A DNA stretch of 64,000 nt from the NCBI GenBank assembly GCA_039707465.1, contig CM077647.1, positions 121,500,610-121,564,609 on the forward strand. The letters are read 5' to 3'. Both the position numbers and the translations under genes were made by a program. Origin of the DNA: Rhabdophis nuchalis. Its lineage: Eukaryota > Chordata > Lepidosauria > Squamata > Natricidae. This document shows, piece by piece, positions 1 through 11,930 of the stretch (positions are counted from its first letter, which is position 1; every line of letters starts with the position of its first letter). The notes below the pieces were generated by a model. That model made no database searches, had not been told where the DNA came from, and saw only the letters and a list, made by a program, of their open reading frames with translations.

Positions 1-191
1 GAATACCAACCCTGCAGGACACTGATATATCTATAATGGAGAAATAGTTAGATGATGGAAGTAGTGGAAAATGCAAAATTAGCTTATTTGCTTAGAGAAA
101 GATCAACTGTTACAGACTTTCAGAAGAAATCATGGCAGTTTGAAGACTGCTCTATGAAAAGTGGAACCAACAACAATGGCAGAAAATGAAG

Positions 192-549
192 GTCTAGTGC
201 AGTGATGGCGAACCTATGGCACCTTTTTTAGGGCACACAAAGCATTGCCCTGTCAGCTCCAGTGCACATATGTGTGCTGGCCAGCTGATTTAGGCCTTCC
301 TTTAAGGCTGGTTTCACCCTCTGGAGGCTTCAGGGAAGCTCCTGAAGCCTCTAGAGGTGGGGAGGCTGTTTTCACCCTCCCCGGGCTCCTAGAAAGCCTC
401 TGGTGCCTGGGGAGGGCGAAAAAGGCACACCAAAAGCAGGGGGTCGCGCACCTAGCATTATGGGTGTGGCATACCCACACACAACCCCCATGTGCTCCGC
501 CCGCTTTTGGCACGCGAGCCAAAAAAGGTTCGCCATCATTGGTCTAGTG
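192..549. mobile_element. hAT-type MITE with 8-bp target duplication
   Basis: The element spans 200-541. Its terminal inverted repeats are CAGTGATGGCGAACC at the left and GGTTCGCCATCATTG at the right. Both sides carry the same 8-bp direct repeat GTCTAGTG (192-199 and 542-549), the target-site duplication length of hAT transposons. There is no transposase, so the element is non-autonomous. A second member of the family is at 13901-14215. Confidence 0.9.
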
Positions 550-2065
550 AATAGACTGGCTCTTCTGAACCTTTCCAGACAAAAAGAGGACGGGATCACC
601 CTCCTGCACTCTGAATAGTTTCTCCTCAAAAAGAGACTATAATAAAGCAGGTTTTGAGCACTAGGAAATGAGAATACCCATCTTGATCAAAACTAGGGTC
701 AGCACTTTTTAAAGAACACTAATTTCACAAACTTCCTTTTCTAACCATATTCAGAAATGGTTTGTTAATTACTTTTATGCTATTAGGGATCTTTAGATCA
801 ACAAACCTATAAATGCTGGTGAATCTATCATCAGTCCTTAATGAAGAAAAAAAATTAATCGTAAATATTTTTTTAAAAAATAAAAAAGAAACCAAATATG
901 ACTGATCCTAGAATGTTATAAATGGATGAAGGGTACAGATAAACTTGGAATAAGACTTTAAAATTAATTATAAAGAATCCTTCCTGTGGGAAATAGAATT
1001 ATTTGGACTTTTACAAGACAAAATAAAGATAAGTAATTTTGAAAATTGAACACTAGAGGGAACTAAAGGTTGTAATTAAAGGAGGAAAATGCAAAATCTG
1101 ATTAACAGGTAATTAAAAACAATGGAAAACATAATATTGAGAATACTGAAGGACACTTGAAAAATGGAATCAGAAGTTTGTTTCAATTATGTCAACTATG
1201 TGTTTGCTTATATGGATAGATTGTGTACAAAAATGGTTTGAAAAAGTGGCAAATGGAGAACAAATTTTATTTGATAAGAAAGAAATGACATCAAAAGTGG
1301 ATCTTCAAATGACAGGCTATGAAAATAACAGAAAAGGATGCCTCACTGGACATTCAGAATACATAAAATATTCATAATTTAAAAATAAAAAGAGATATAA
1401 AATAACAAACCAAAAGAGTGACCAAGACCTTTTTTATATTGTACTTACAAAGGAGGATTGTCAAAGCTTTGAAGAGTCCTGTAAGAAGCAACAAAAAAAA
1501 ATTAAATCAAATTCTATGAGATTATTTGAAAGGACTAAATATTAAGACTGTTAGAAGAAAGGAATGTAAAGTTAGTTTATTTGATCAATATTAAAATAAG
1601 ATGTATCATTAGTCTTGGTAACCCTTAATAGACTTTCTTCTGATGCTGAGATTTTAAAAAGTTATGCTTTATGGATTTGTTTAAAAATGCAAAATAGGAT
1701 AAAGAGATCATTGGTTGTACATTAGGAGAAGGTAAAAAAATTCAAAACTTGTTTATGCTTGTGTGATAAAGGTTGGAATTTCTGTTCTCTTTCTTTGTAA
1801 TCTTAATTTTTTTCTTTCAGTTTTCTATGTTTTTCTTATCTGCGCCTTTTACTCTTTCTACTCTTCTTTCTTTGTATTAAATTCTACTATAGTCATTAAA
1901 ATCTTTAATTATATTATATTTATTAGTGACTGAAAATCCTTTAAGAACTTTCGCTGGGAAAAAAAAGGGCATGATTGAAATTAAAAAGCGTAGGTAAAGG
2001 AAAAAGAAAATTTTGATGTAAGCTTAGTGAGAATGTAACTGTTTTTATAATTGTTAAAAAGATTA
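550..2065. other. AT-rich unique DNA, no feature seen
   Basis: This stretch is rich in A and T and has only short, unconvincing open frames. I recognise no repeat, splice-flanked exon or RNA gene in it. It reads as intronic or intergenic DNA. Confidence 0.5.
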
Positions 2066-2218
2066 GAAATCAGAGGTGGAGCTCTTGCCTCACAAACAGG
2101 AGGTTGTGAGTTCAGTCCTAGGTAGAGGCAGATGTAGGGTCTCCTGCTTGGGCAGGGGGTTGGACTAGATGACCTGCAAGATCCCTTCCAACTCTGTTAA
2201 TCTATTAATCTATTAATT
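2066..2218 (+). mobile_element. tRNA-derived SINE with CR1-like 3' tail
   Basis: The head carries a B-box-like sequence (GAGTTCAGTCC, about 2108-2118) after a weak A-box region. The last part (about 2152-2200) reads GGGGTTGGACTAGATGACC and continues to CCTTCCAACTCTG, which is the 3' end of the CR1 elements elsewhere in this window (for example 57825-57862). It ends in repeats of TCTATTAA. A shared 3' end suggests that CR1 machinery moved this SINE. The exact 5' end is uncertain. Confidence 0.75.
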
Positions 2219-2796
2219 ATATTTCTTTTTCTATTTTCTTTCTTACTTATTCACTATCCTTTTTCTTTCTTTCATTTCTTTTTTATTGCTTTGTGTTCCT
2301 TTTATCTGGTTAAAATTTATTCAGTACAAATGATGTCTTTAAAAAAATGGCATTATGATAGAAAAGTAGTGAATCAAACTGAGAATCACCATGCAAGATG
2401 AAACCAAAAGCCTCAGACAGCCCCAGCATCCTCTTTTCGTCTTCCTCCACCAGATCCTCTCCAGATCAGAGACATGAGTGGAGAGGCTGTTCCAAACTTG
2501 TGGCCATAGGCAAAGTATCCTCTTTTGGGCTCGTTCCAATACTATATTGGAGATAATGTGGGGAAAATTAAATTGCAGTTAACTTTCTGATGCTGTTTAG
2601 AGAGCCCATATTAGTAGTAATTCTAGGTGATATTTTGGAGGCTGCCTAAGAATGTTGGATTCTCAGGGCCAGGCTTACTCAAATGTAATTTCTTCACTAT
2701 ATTTATTAAAAAAAATATTGCAAAAAATGAGTTGGAGGTTGCATATAACTATCAGAATTGAAAGGATTTGATTGTCTTCTTCACAAAATCGTCTAA
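2219..2796. other. No recognised feature
   Basis: A pyrimidine-rich stretch is followed by a moderately complex segment (about 2340-2560) with a 66-codon minus-strand frame that I cannot assign. It may be an old repeat, but nothing in it identifies a family. Confidence 0.4.
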
Positions 2797-2913
2797 TTTT
2801 CCTGTGGGGTCGAGGGAGGGGTTGCGCATGGGTGTAGTCAAAGCCTGATTGGTCCAGAGACTCAGGGAATTTTCTTTTATTCTTGTCCATATCCCATTGG
2901 CTCCCAGTTTCCT
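2797..2913. repeat. Left inverted terminal repeat of DIRS element
   Basis: The reverse complement of this segment matches 8520-8636 almost throughout. Shared blocks include GGACCAATCAGGCTTTGACT and ACAAGAATAAAAGAAAATTC. Its outer end, TTTTCCTGTGGGG, is complementary to the left half of the internal complementary region at 8333-8364. Confidence 0.9.
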
Positions 2914-3591
2914 TAATCTCTTGGTCCAAGCACTGCTTTGGCTCCAAGGCAGGAATATTTATTCTATTGGTAAATTAGTTAGATTAAATTGGTCACTCTA
3001 AATTACTTAAATTCATCCAATTTTGTTGCTGCTGTTCCACACGAGGTGGGAGAGCCTTCGGGGTGCCCTCCCCTTCCCACCTTGTGAGGCTGGGAGCTCC
3101 GTCCAGTCCCTGGGCCAGCGGGGGTGATGGGCTTCATTCTGCAGCCAGTGGGAGTGTTAGAGAGGCTGCGAGAACTTTTGCGAGGCTTGGCAAGGCTTAA
3201 TTAGCGAGAGCCGCTTTTAAGACAGGTGTGGATTTTTCCTTGAAACGCAGCGGCTTCTTGGTCTAGCAGTGAGTCTTTGAAGCACCACCGCATTTTGCCA
3301 CATTCCCGGGGGAAATTACAGCCCCACCGGCTTGCTTCTAGCCTCCAGCTTCTCAGTGTGCCAAGCAAAGTCCTCGCTCCAGGCTGCAATCGCTTTAAAA
3401 TGCTGATTGCAGCTTTTGATTGCGGCAGCCTCTCTTCCTGGCCATGTGTAAGCAGCCATTTTAAAGGTGCCTCGTGGCCACTCCTTTGAGCCTGCATCGT
3501 GGCCGCAAATCGAGACCGACAGGCCCTAACTGGAGGACTTCAGCCTCAGCTCCCGAGGGTCTAGGCATCGGTAGAGGCCTCTGGTGACCAT

Positions 3592-5161
3592 TTGAGGAGA
3601 CCACGTGAGTGGCTGCAATGGAATCCAGTTCCCGATTACCTCAGACTACAGCCACTCAGCATGAGGATTTGCAAAAGGAGAATTGCAAAGGGGCAGCAGC
3701 CTCAAAGCCTTCAGCTGCCCAACAACCCTCCAGAACCACAACCAGGATGGAACAAAGGAGGCATCGGGCCTGGAGAGAATAGTGGCTAGGGCAGAGAAGC
3801 AGGCCCAGAGCACTAGGCCCACCTTGCATACAAGGTCCAGGTACCCCATCAGGGCTGCCTCTACCCAATTGGCCTCCCCTCCTAGGGGATTCAGCCCAAG
3901 CTCTCCTTCTGTCTCCCCTGCAAGGACCACCGGTCAATCAAGGCAGGACGTCTCCCCTTCCCCCCTCGGCTCTCCAGAGGCTAATGTGAGTGAGGGGGGA
4001 TCCCGTGGAAGGTTCTTCTAGGAATTTCTATCCTGTCCCTTGTTTGGCTCCCCAGAGTTCTTCGGACCCTGCTCGGGGGGGGGGGGCGCATCACAAGATG
4101 ACCTAGAGGATTTAGAATTCCTCCCTGAGGGCATAAGGCATTTAATGTCTTCTCCCATAGAAAGAGGCATAGTCACTGGTATAGCTCAGAGAGAATATAC
4201 ATCTCAGGGTCACAGGTCTCGAGTGGACTCTCACCACCAGATCTCCCTCTCTTTCCATGGTCAGTGAAGGCTCAATCCTGGGGGAGGAGGCTCAGCAAGA
4301 CATGGGGTTCTCAGAAGATGAGGACACAATTCCTTCAGACCCACCGGCCTTTCCGGGCCTGTTTCCCCCAACCTTTGTTGCACAAAGCCAGAAAGACTAC
4401 CAAGATAGGGACAGGGGACCTGATGGTTTCCCAACCCAAGGACCCAAATCTGGCCATGTTTTCAGCCATGGCTATGAACAAGGAGGAGGTGCCTGCACCA
4501 CCTTTGTTCTTGGAGGTGGTTCAAAATCAGTGGGCCCGACCTTCTACTTTGGCCAACCCCTGGAAGCAGCGAGGGCCGCTTCTATAATATGGAACAGTCC
4601 TTTGTTCAAGCCCTGAAACTCCCTATGATAGATACACCAGTGGCTGCCCTGGTTTCTTCCTCTTCCGTGGTCTCTGGGAATGCGGTGGACAAGATGAAAG
4701 CCGAGGATAAGCGTGCGGAACTTTAATGCTTCTGCTTGGGCGATTAAGTCAGCCACGGCAGTCTCTTATTTTAATTGTACTGCAGTTATGTGGTTATATC
4801 AGCTACAGGACCTCATCCTGGTCCAAGATGAACGGCTTTTGCAGGACATCACCAAGATTTTGGCTGCCACTCAATTCTCTGCTGATGCTACCCTGGATGT
4901 TATTAAGTACTCCTCCAGGGCCCTGGCCCTGGCCATCTCTGTCACTTCCAGGAGGTTGCTTTGGCTACGCAGCTGGCAGATGGATAATAAGGCAAAGTGG
5001 AACAAGGATAAGAAGAAGGCTGCCTTCCAATGCCAAAAAATCTGAGTCCCAGGCTGAGTCCCAGCGTCCCTTCTACCAGGATAGGAAGAGGTACGAGGGC
5101 CAGTCTCGGTGGTCCTTTCATGGGCGGGGCCTGATATCTCTTGCCGTAGGTCATCTGCTGG
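3592..5161 (+). pseudogene. Degenerate gag-like ORF of the DIRS element
   Basis: The open pieces at 3683-4021, 4257-4616 and 4713-5045 lie in different frames, so the gene is broken. The last piece contains a stretch ending in SVTSRRLLWLRSWQMD followed by Lys-rich sequence. That is the kind of helical C-terminal region found in vertebrate DIRS gag proteins. A run of ten or more G at about 4075 probably caused one frame shift. The product would package the retrotransposon RNA. The assignment rests mainly on position upstream of the RT and on that motif. Confidence 0.6.
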
Positions 5162-5174
5162 ACATTCGGGCAGT

Positions 5175-5640
5175 ATTTATTTATTTATTTATTTATTTAA
5201 ATTTATATCCCGCCCTTCTCCACGAAGGACCCAGGGCGGCGCACAGGAAAATTTAAAAACATACAAAATACAATAAATAAAATTTAAAAAACTATTAAAT
5301 AACCTATCCTGCGCTAAAACCAAATCTTAAAAACCCAATTTAAAACTACCTAAAAGTCCCCATGGGAGGTTAGGCTAGGCCGGCTTGTTGAAAAAAATAT
5401 GTCTTAAGACATTGGCGGAAGAGGCGGAGGTCGGTGATGGTACGTAATTCAGGGGGTAGGTCATTCCAAAGGGCTGGGCCCGCCACAGAGAAGGCTCTTC
5501 CCCTGGGTGTCGCCAGTCGGCATTGTCCGGCCGACGGCACCCTGAGAAGGCCCTCTCTGTGGGAGCGTATCGGTCTAAGGGATGTATGGGGCAGGAGGCG
5601 GTCTCGCATATAACTAGGCCCCGTAGTTATATGCGAGACC
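5175..5640 (-). mobile_element. L2 LINE 3' fragment inserted in the DIRS element
   Basis: The minus strand encodes 79 intact residues (5370-5609) of the L2 C-terminus, from RDRLLPHTSLRPIRSHREGL to FRQCLKTYFFQQAGLA. The 3' UTR ends in (TTTA)n at 5175-5200. At the 5' end, 5607-5640 holds the same few bases in both orientations (GCATATAACTAGG, then AGTTATATGCGAGACC), a small 5' inversion of the kind LINEs make by twin priming. The copy most like it is the L2 at 43088-46010. Confidence 0.9.
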
Positions 5641-7190
5641 CCAGTAGAGCTGGTCCCATGGGCAGAGTGTGGGTTGGGTCATTACTCCAACCTGTTCTTG
5701 GTCCTGAAGAGCTCTGGGGGCTGGAGGGCGATCCTAGATGTCTAAATCAGTTCCTGGTCTACAGACATTTCAAAATGTCGCCCCTCAGGTCCATTCTCCA
5801 GAGGATCCGTCGGGGGGATTTCTTGGCCTCTGTGGATCTCACAGAGGCCTACCTTCACATTCCAATTCTTTCCGCTCACCGTAAATACTCGAGATTCTTC
5901 CATGGAGACTTTCACTTTCAGTACAGGACCCTCCCTTTCGGTCTGGCATCGGCTCCACGCACCTTCACAAAGGTCATGGCGGCATTGGCGGCTCACCTAC
6001 ACTCCAAACCGGTGTGACTCCAATGCTACCTAGACGACCTGTTGATACAGGCTCAATCCCTTTCTCAAGCGGTTCATGACCCCATCCAGGCCCTCCAATC
6101 ACTGGGATTCTATGTCAACTTCCCAAAAAATCATCTTTCTCCTACCAGATTCTCCATCTGGGGGCGGTGATACACTCGGTTGCAGGGATGGTCACCCTTT
6201 CCCCAGAGAGTCTAGCCAGTTTGCAAAAAATGTCAAGCTGAGTTCACAAAAGTCGATCAGTTTCCATCCTGACCTGATCCCAACTCCTCGCAAGATGGTG
6301 TCCTGCATAGGGATAGTGCCTTGGGCCTGCCTGCATTGCCGTTCTAAATGGGATCAGTGGGCCCTGATCCCGTTTTAGTGACAATGTTTGAGCAACTCCC
6401 TGCGCTCCATCCATCTACCAGCAGATGTCCATTTGTCGCTCTGGTGGTGGCTGTCTCCAGTTCTGAAGAAGGGTTTCATGCTCTGGGAGCCCGACAGGGT
6501 ACAGATAACAACAGAAGCAAGTTTATTTGGTTGGAACGCCATGATGGATTCCAGATTGGTGCAGGAACACTGGACAACCTCGGACCTGTGCCATAACATA
6601 AACTGGCTGGAGCTGAAGGTGACATGGCTGGCCCTCCAACACTTCAAGAGGGAGATCGTGTGGCGACATGTGCTCCTGCTGATGGACAATGTAGCCACGA
6701 AAGCCCACATCAATCATCGGGGGCACCTGCTACCGGGGCCTCTGGCTAGAGGACCTCAGACACGGTAATTGGGCAGAGCATCATCTACTCTCAATTCTTT
6801 CGGAACACATCTCGGGTACCACCAACCTTCAGGCCGACTGGTTGAGCTACACGACCATCAAAAACAGTGAGTGGCAACTGAAACCAGAACTGTTTTGGAA
6901 GATCTGTTGCAAGTTCGGGACACCGCTGGTGGACCTGTTTGCTGTGCCTGCAAATGCCCAACTCCCGAGATTCTTCTCCCGCTTCCAGAACCAGAAGGCA
7001 GAGGGCACAGATGCCCTCAGGAGCAGATGGCCCTGGGGCCTGCTTTACGCTTTTCCTCCCTTCCCCTCATCCTGAGAAAGATAGTCGTAGAGAGGGCTCA
7101 TGTCATCTTCCTGGCACCCTATTGGCCCAGGCACCCTTGGTTTGCAGACCTGGTCCAGCTCTCCATCTCCCCTCTGTGAAGGTTCCCCCA
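5641..7190 (+). pseudogene. Broken DIRS reverse transcriptase / RNase H polyprotein
   Basis: At 5770-6010 the frame reads SVDLTEAYLHIPI and LPFGLASAPRTFTKV, the DIRS-type RT core. An in-frame TGA at about 6016 precedes the catalytic box YLDDLLIQ (YLDD at 6027-6038). At 6388-6720 follows an RNase H-like domain (TTEASLFGWNA, then INWLELKVTWLAL and LLLMDNVATKAHINH). The next frame (6842-7180) has GTPLVDLFAVPANAQLPRFF and APYWPRHPWFADLV, typical of the region before the recombinase. At least three frame changes or stops inactivate it. Confidence 0.9.
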
Positions 7191-7389
7191 GGAGTAAATA
7201 GCCTTGTGCCAGGTACTGACCCATCTGGAGCTCCAGTGGCTCCAACTGACTGCCTGGAACTTGAGCAGCGTCTCCTAAGGTCGGCCAAGTTGTCTTCCTG
7301 GATCATAACTACCATAGAGGCATCCAAGCATCTGTCGACCACCCAGATCTATAATTCCCTGTGGTCATGTTTGTCTGCCCCTTTCCATC

Positions 7390-8290
7390 AGTCCCACTGA
7401 GGCCTTGGTAGCTCAGGTACTCGAATTTCTACAGAAAGGCCTGATGGCAGCCTGTTGCATAACATCTTACATCGTCAGGTTGCAGCCCTATCCTCGGTCC
7501 TAGAGGGGGTGGTACATGAATCTCTTTCTCAGCTTCCCTTGATCAGACAGTTCCTGAAGGGGGCAGCGAACATCAGGCCTCCCCCGGTACATAGGTTCCC
7601 AATGTGGGACCTGCCTCTAGTCCTTAGGGCAATGACCGAGGGGCCCTTTGAGCCACTACGTACTATCCACCTTAGATTCCTTTCGCTGAAGGTGGCGTTC
7701 CTTGTCGCCATTACGTCTACCAGGTCATTTCTGAGCTTGGAGCTCTTTCATCCAGGGACGACCTCTGTCAATTCCATCAGGACAGGGTGGTCCTTAGACT
7801 AGACCTCACCTTTCTTTCAAAGGTGAACTCTCCCTTTCACAGGGCACAGGAAATCATTTTGCCTAATTTCTGTCCCTCTCCTTCCCATGTGAAGCAGTAG
7901 CTCTGGCATAGGCTCAATGTTCGTCACTCCCTGTGCATCTATCTTAGGTGCATGTCAGAGTTCCGCAGGTCCGAGGTCCTGTTTATTTCCTTTCAGCTGG
8001 GCTCCAAGGGAGCCATGGTGTCTTCAACCACAATTGATAGGTGGCTGAGACAGGCCATTGTGTCGGCATACCAAGCATCCAAACAGTCTCCCACTGGGGG
8101 GATCACAGCACACTCCACTCAGAATGCCACCACCACAGCCGTGTGGGCCCCGTTTGAGGATATTTGCCAAGCAGCTACCTGGTCATCCCCATCGCCCTTC
8201 ATCCGACAATACAAGCTGGATGTGTTTGCATCTGCAAATGCATCTTTTCAGTGTAGTTTTGCAACAGATAGCAACCGTCCCTCCCCCTAG
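7390..8290 (+). pseudogene. Broken DIRS tyrosine recombinase
   Basis: The frame at 7455-7802 carries the N-terminal and first catalytic region. The frame at 7952-8290 carries the C-terminal half, with ITAHSTQ where the family HxxR motif is expected (the Arg is replaced by Gln) and FIRQYKLDVF around the expected nucleophilic Tyr. The enzyme would join the circular DNA intermediate to the target. The frame shift between the two pieces and the altered HxxR show that this copy is dead. Confidence 0.85.
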
Positions 8291-8331
8291 ATCTTAGGGC
8301 CCGCCCTGGGCTGGAGCTTGGGTACGTCCCT

Positions 8332-8422
8332 TGCGTAACCCCTCCCTCGACCCCACAGGAAAAATAACGTTGGTCCTTACCTGAACGTGTGTTTTCTTTG
8401 GGGGAAGAAGGAGGGGTTATGA
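8332..8422. repeat. Internal complementary region of DIRS element
   Basis: The left half (8333-8364) is the complement of the element's left end. The right half (about 8365-8420) is the complement of its right end, including a part absent from the left repeat (GGTCCTTACCTGAACGTG pairs with the end at about 8641-8660). The two termini are joined here as in a circle junction. This is the template used in the DIRS replication model. Confidence 0.9.
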
Positions 8423-8519
8423 TCCACCCTCTTAGTGGTTAGGTTTGGCCAGGTGGAGGACTGGGTGGTCCCTTGGTCTGCTTTTGTTTTTGCCGCAGGT
8501 GCAGGTCTACTCGACTTGG

Positions 8520-8665
8520 AGGAAACTGGGGGCCATTGGGGAATGGACAAGAATAAAAGAAAATTCCCTCAGTCTCTGGACCAATCAGGCTTTGACTACA
8601 CCCATGCGTAACCCCTCCCTCTTCCCCCACAGAAAAGACACATTCAGGTAAGGACCAATGTTCTT
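8520..8665. repeat. Right inverted terminal repeat of DIRS element
   Basis: Bases 8520-8636 are the inverted copy of 2797-2913. A further 28 or so bases (to about 8663) have no partner in the left repeat but are matched in the internal complementary region. DIRS1 of Dictyostelium also has a longer right repeat. Confidence 0.85.
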
Positions 8666-11600
8666 TTTCACTCAAAACATCTGTATTATGCAATCAAATT
8701 AATTAAATCACACAAAAATTGACTGTCTAGCTTCTTAAAAACCTACATTGAAATGGAAGCCCTCCATTGTCTATTAGCAGACTATTATTCCATTATTGTT
8801 TAGATCAGGAAGTTCTGTTCTTATATTTTAAATCTGGATAGGTTCATTTTATATCCATAATTTCTGATCTTGGTTTTAAATGGCAATGGAAAATGTTACC
8901 AATGGAAAGTATAATTTGTAAATGTAAATTTGAAAAATATTTTGTGTTCAAGGAAGTAGTAACATAAAATTGTCCAATCAGGAGGCAAAATAGACACGGA
9001 GAGAAAATATTTTTGTTTAAGCCTATACCAGAAGAGTTTGCCAAACCTATAACAATTTGTAGGCTTTACAGAGCTCTGGGTTTGAAGGCCAAAAGATGCT
9101 TCACAAAATGCAAAGTACTAATACTTAAGAGAACTATGACATTTTCAGAGGTTTGCACAGCTGACTTCCTCTGTTGCAGCTCAATCCCAGGAAGCTATGA
9201 GATTTGGGTTAAGGGGGTGTAGACGGGTGCTGCATGAACATCTCACTGCACTCTGTGTGCACTGGTTTTGGGTTCACACCTGAAGTCTTAATCCAGGAGT
9301 TTTTCTTGTCTGATATTTTTTTTCCTTTGGCTCCTTTTGTGGGTTGGAATAGCCTCCTTTTAAGAATAACGAATCTATCACAGCTTTCAAATGGAGATGT
9401 CAGTAATTTTGAATAGAATGGCCCTTTATTTCAAGGAAATAACATGCTTCTGAATAATCCAAGTAATTATTCCAAAATCTGTATTAGGAAAATATCTTAA
9501 TTAAGGCAATTCAAGGTCATTAAATAATGTGCAATTTTGCATTTTCTAAAACTCCATCAGGCAAGATAGACAAAGCCCCCCCAAAAATAAGCAGATAATG
9601 GAGAAAGGAATTTATGTGTTACAAATTTGACTCATTCTCTCCATTTCAAAATTGGGCTCTTAATCTTCAGAATTGGTAACTGGAGCTTTCTGTTAGCAGT
9701 GTAAAGGAGAATCAGAGGTCTGATCCTTCAGCCCGGTTGGATACGTACGTGTGTTTGTGTGTCTGTGTCTGTGTGTGTGATAGAATAAGAACAGCATCTC
9801 AAGGACATGCATGTATGGGGCTTTGTCTGCATAGCTTTGTGTCTTCCCCTTCCCTGAAATCCATCAAGATCTCAGCAGAGAGGCTAGAAAAGAAGGATGA
9901 CATTTTCTTCCCAACTAATGCACCAGAAAACTGCTTCTGAAGAAAGGCTGAGGCTATATAATTTGTGCTTAACTGAGATTATTTCTTCCTCCCCCCACCC
10001 CTATTTGCTAATTCAAAAATCAGTGAAGTTCCCTAGCAGCAGCTTTGCAAAAAATGATGTGAATCTGTCATCAAGGAGGTGTGTCGAAGAAAAAGTGTGA
10101 GGACGAAATTTGATGTTTCTGAAAAGACACATGTTTGCAATGATGGAGACAGATGCATTTATCTTTATTCATCTAAAATGTGTATTAAAATAATAATCTG
10201 GTTTTGAGGGCCACTCGCTTTGTTAGTGGGCTTTGCAGCATGCTGGTATTTTTTATCAAAGCTGCTCAGAAAATGGGATGCTTATTTTCTCGCGTATTTA
10301 ATTAACCTTCCCCAATCACTTTGTCCATTCTGTCCCTACCCTGTATGGATAGTGAGGCTGTGAGAAGCTTGTAGCAATTTTAGTGCCAATGAAAGACTGA
10401 GCTTCCTTCTCTCCCTCCCCAGAATCTCAGTGTGCTCGGATTTGTATTCCTCCCATCAAAAGGTGCTCAGTTTGATTACAGATTTTCCAACCTCCTGTGT
10501 AATTTGGCCCTGAGATAACACTTGAAGGAGAAACTTGGCCATTGGTTTTTTTTTTCAGTCTGTGCAAAGATTTCAACATGGTGTGATGGTTATGATCACT
10601 CCAGACTCCTTTCAAGCCCTTCTCAGAAGTTTATAGCCTATCCAAACTTCTCATACTCTTGCTTTTCTTCCTAAAAGAGACTTTAAATTCCAGACTTAGC
10701 TTGTTTACCTTTTTATGCTAGAAAAATGGAAATGGAAGGGCATAACCACAGTACAATCTGTTCATCCTTGGAACATATAATAAAATGGGCCCTGAGTGAA
10801 ATTGGTGGTTCAAGAAGCCCTGCCAGGACTTTGCTATTTTTGTGAAAAATTGGGATAAACAGCATGTTCTTTATTAGAAAATGAAAAATCAGAATTCTGC
10901 ATTCAATAACAGGTATAATTTGCAAATCTATACTCTTTAGGTCCTATATTAAGTAGAAAAAAACATGTCTTAAATGAAAAGCAACATAAAAGGAAGATGA
11001 TTATGAATTTAACAAAGCGAAAAAGAATAGGCAAGGAAACATTTCACTCCACAATTTCCCACCTTGTCATCTTTGGACTGCCAACTTCATCTGTTACCAT
11101 TTTCCTCCCTTATCCATTAAATACGCGCATGTAACTTTTTTGTATATATGTGATCACACACAGGGGTGTCAGCCACAACAATACCTTTGAAGTTTTGCCT
11201 CTTTATGAACATCACTTACCCAGCCCCATCTTGACTATTTTTACCATAGCGTGCAGACTCCCCTGCATGTGTGCGCACACACACACACACGTAGGTGGGT
11301 GCATATACCCCTGTCAAAGGCTACACTTTCCCCCAAAATGAGGTTAATCAAGACTAAATAAATCTATACTAATTGGGTTATTAAGTTCACCGTCAACAAA
11401 ACAAAATCACATTTCCAAAATGTATTGATCCCCATCTGCAAGTATCAATAACTCACCCTGGAATGTATGAAATGTTTTCATTCACAAAAGTATACAAGTC
11501 GACATGCACAAAGACACATGTCCCTTTCCTTCTATCTCCTATCCAGCAGAAACAAGAAAAGCAAAAACAGGATGAGGGTAAAAGTTAACATTGGGAAGTG

Positions 11601-11930
11601 GAGAAAAGATAAAATGGGGACAAACTTGAAGGGAAATGAAGTGAGAGAAAGAAAGGAATGGAACACCCTGCTTAAGCTTTGCAGCAAGGGTTACATTTAA
11701 GACAAATTTCCCTCCTTGAACAGTAGCTCTTCTTCAAGCTACTTCATGGGCACCCATATTTTGCAATGATACCTCCAGCCAAAAACACTTAATCCCAATA
11801 TTTTTTTTCAACAGCTTCTAATTTTCTTTTGTTAATTATAGATGGGGCCAAATAGGCTAATTGTAAAATGGCATAATGAATGAAAAATCCTTTCTATCCA
11901 CTAGCAACTAGTAAAACAACTGCAATATAA
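8666..11930. other. Mostly unique AT-rich DNA
   Basis: No gene or recognised transposon was found over this stretch. It has a short GT-rich run at about 9745-9780 and an (AC)n run at 11275-11292. The small open frames show no family signature or splice context. Confidence 0.5.

Larger units (their letters stand above)
2797..8665 (+). mobile_element. DIRS1-like tyrosine-recombinase retrotransposon, complete but decayed
   Basis: The element has the signature structure of DIRS retrotransposons: inverted terminal repeats (2797-2913 and 8520-8665), an internal complementary region near the 3' end (8332-8422), and remains of gag, reverse transcriptase with RNase H, and tyrosine recombinase in that order. 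DIRS elements integrate through a circular intermediate and make no target duplication; none is seen. Every reading frame is broken by stops or shifts, so this copy cannot be autonomous. A reversed L2 fragment (5175-5640) is inserted between gag and RT. The outer boundaries are good to a few bases. Confidence 0.9.

Noticed and set aside
3592..8640. Host genes or an exogenous viral genome in the cluster of 60-190-codon frames
   Set aside because: The RT, RNase H and recombinase motifs, the inverted ends and the internal complementary region identify a DIRS retrotransposon; there is no envelope gene and there are no LTRs.
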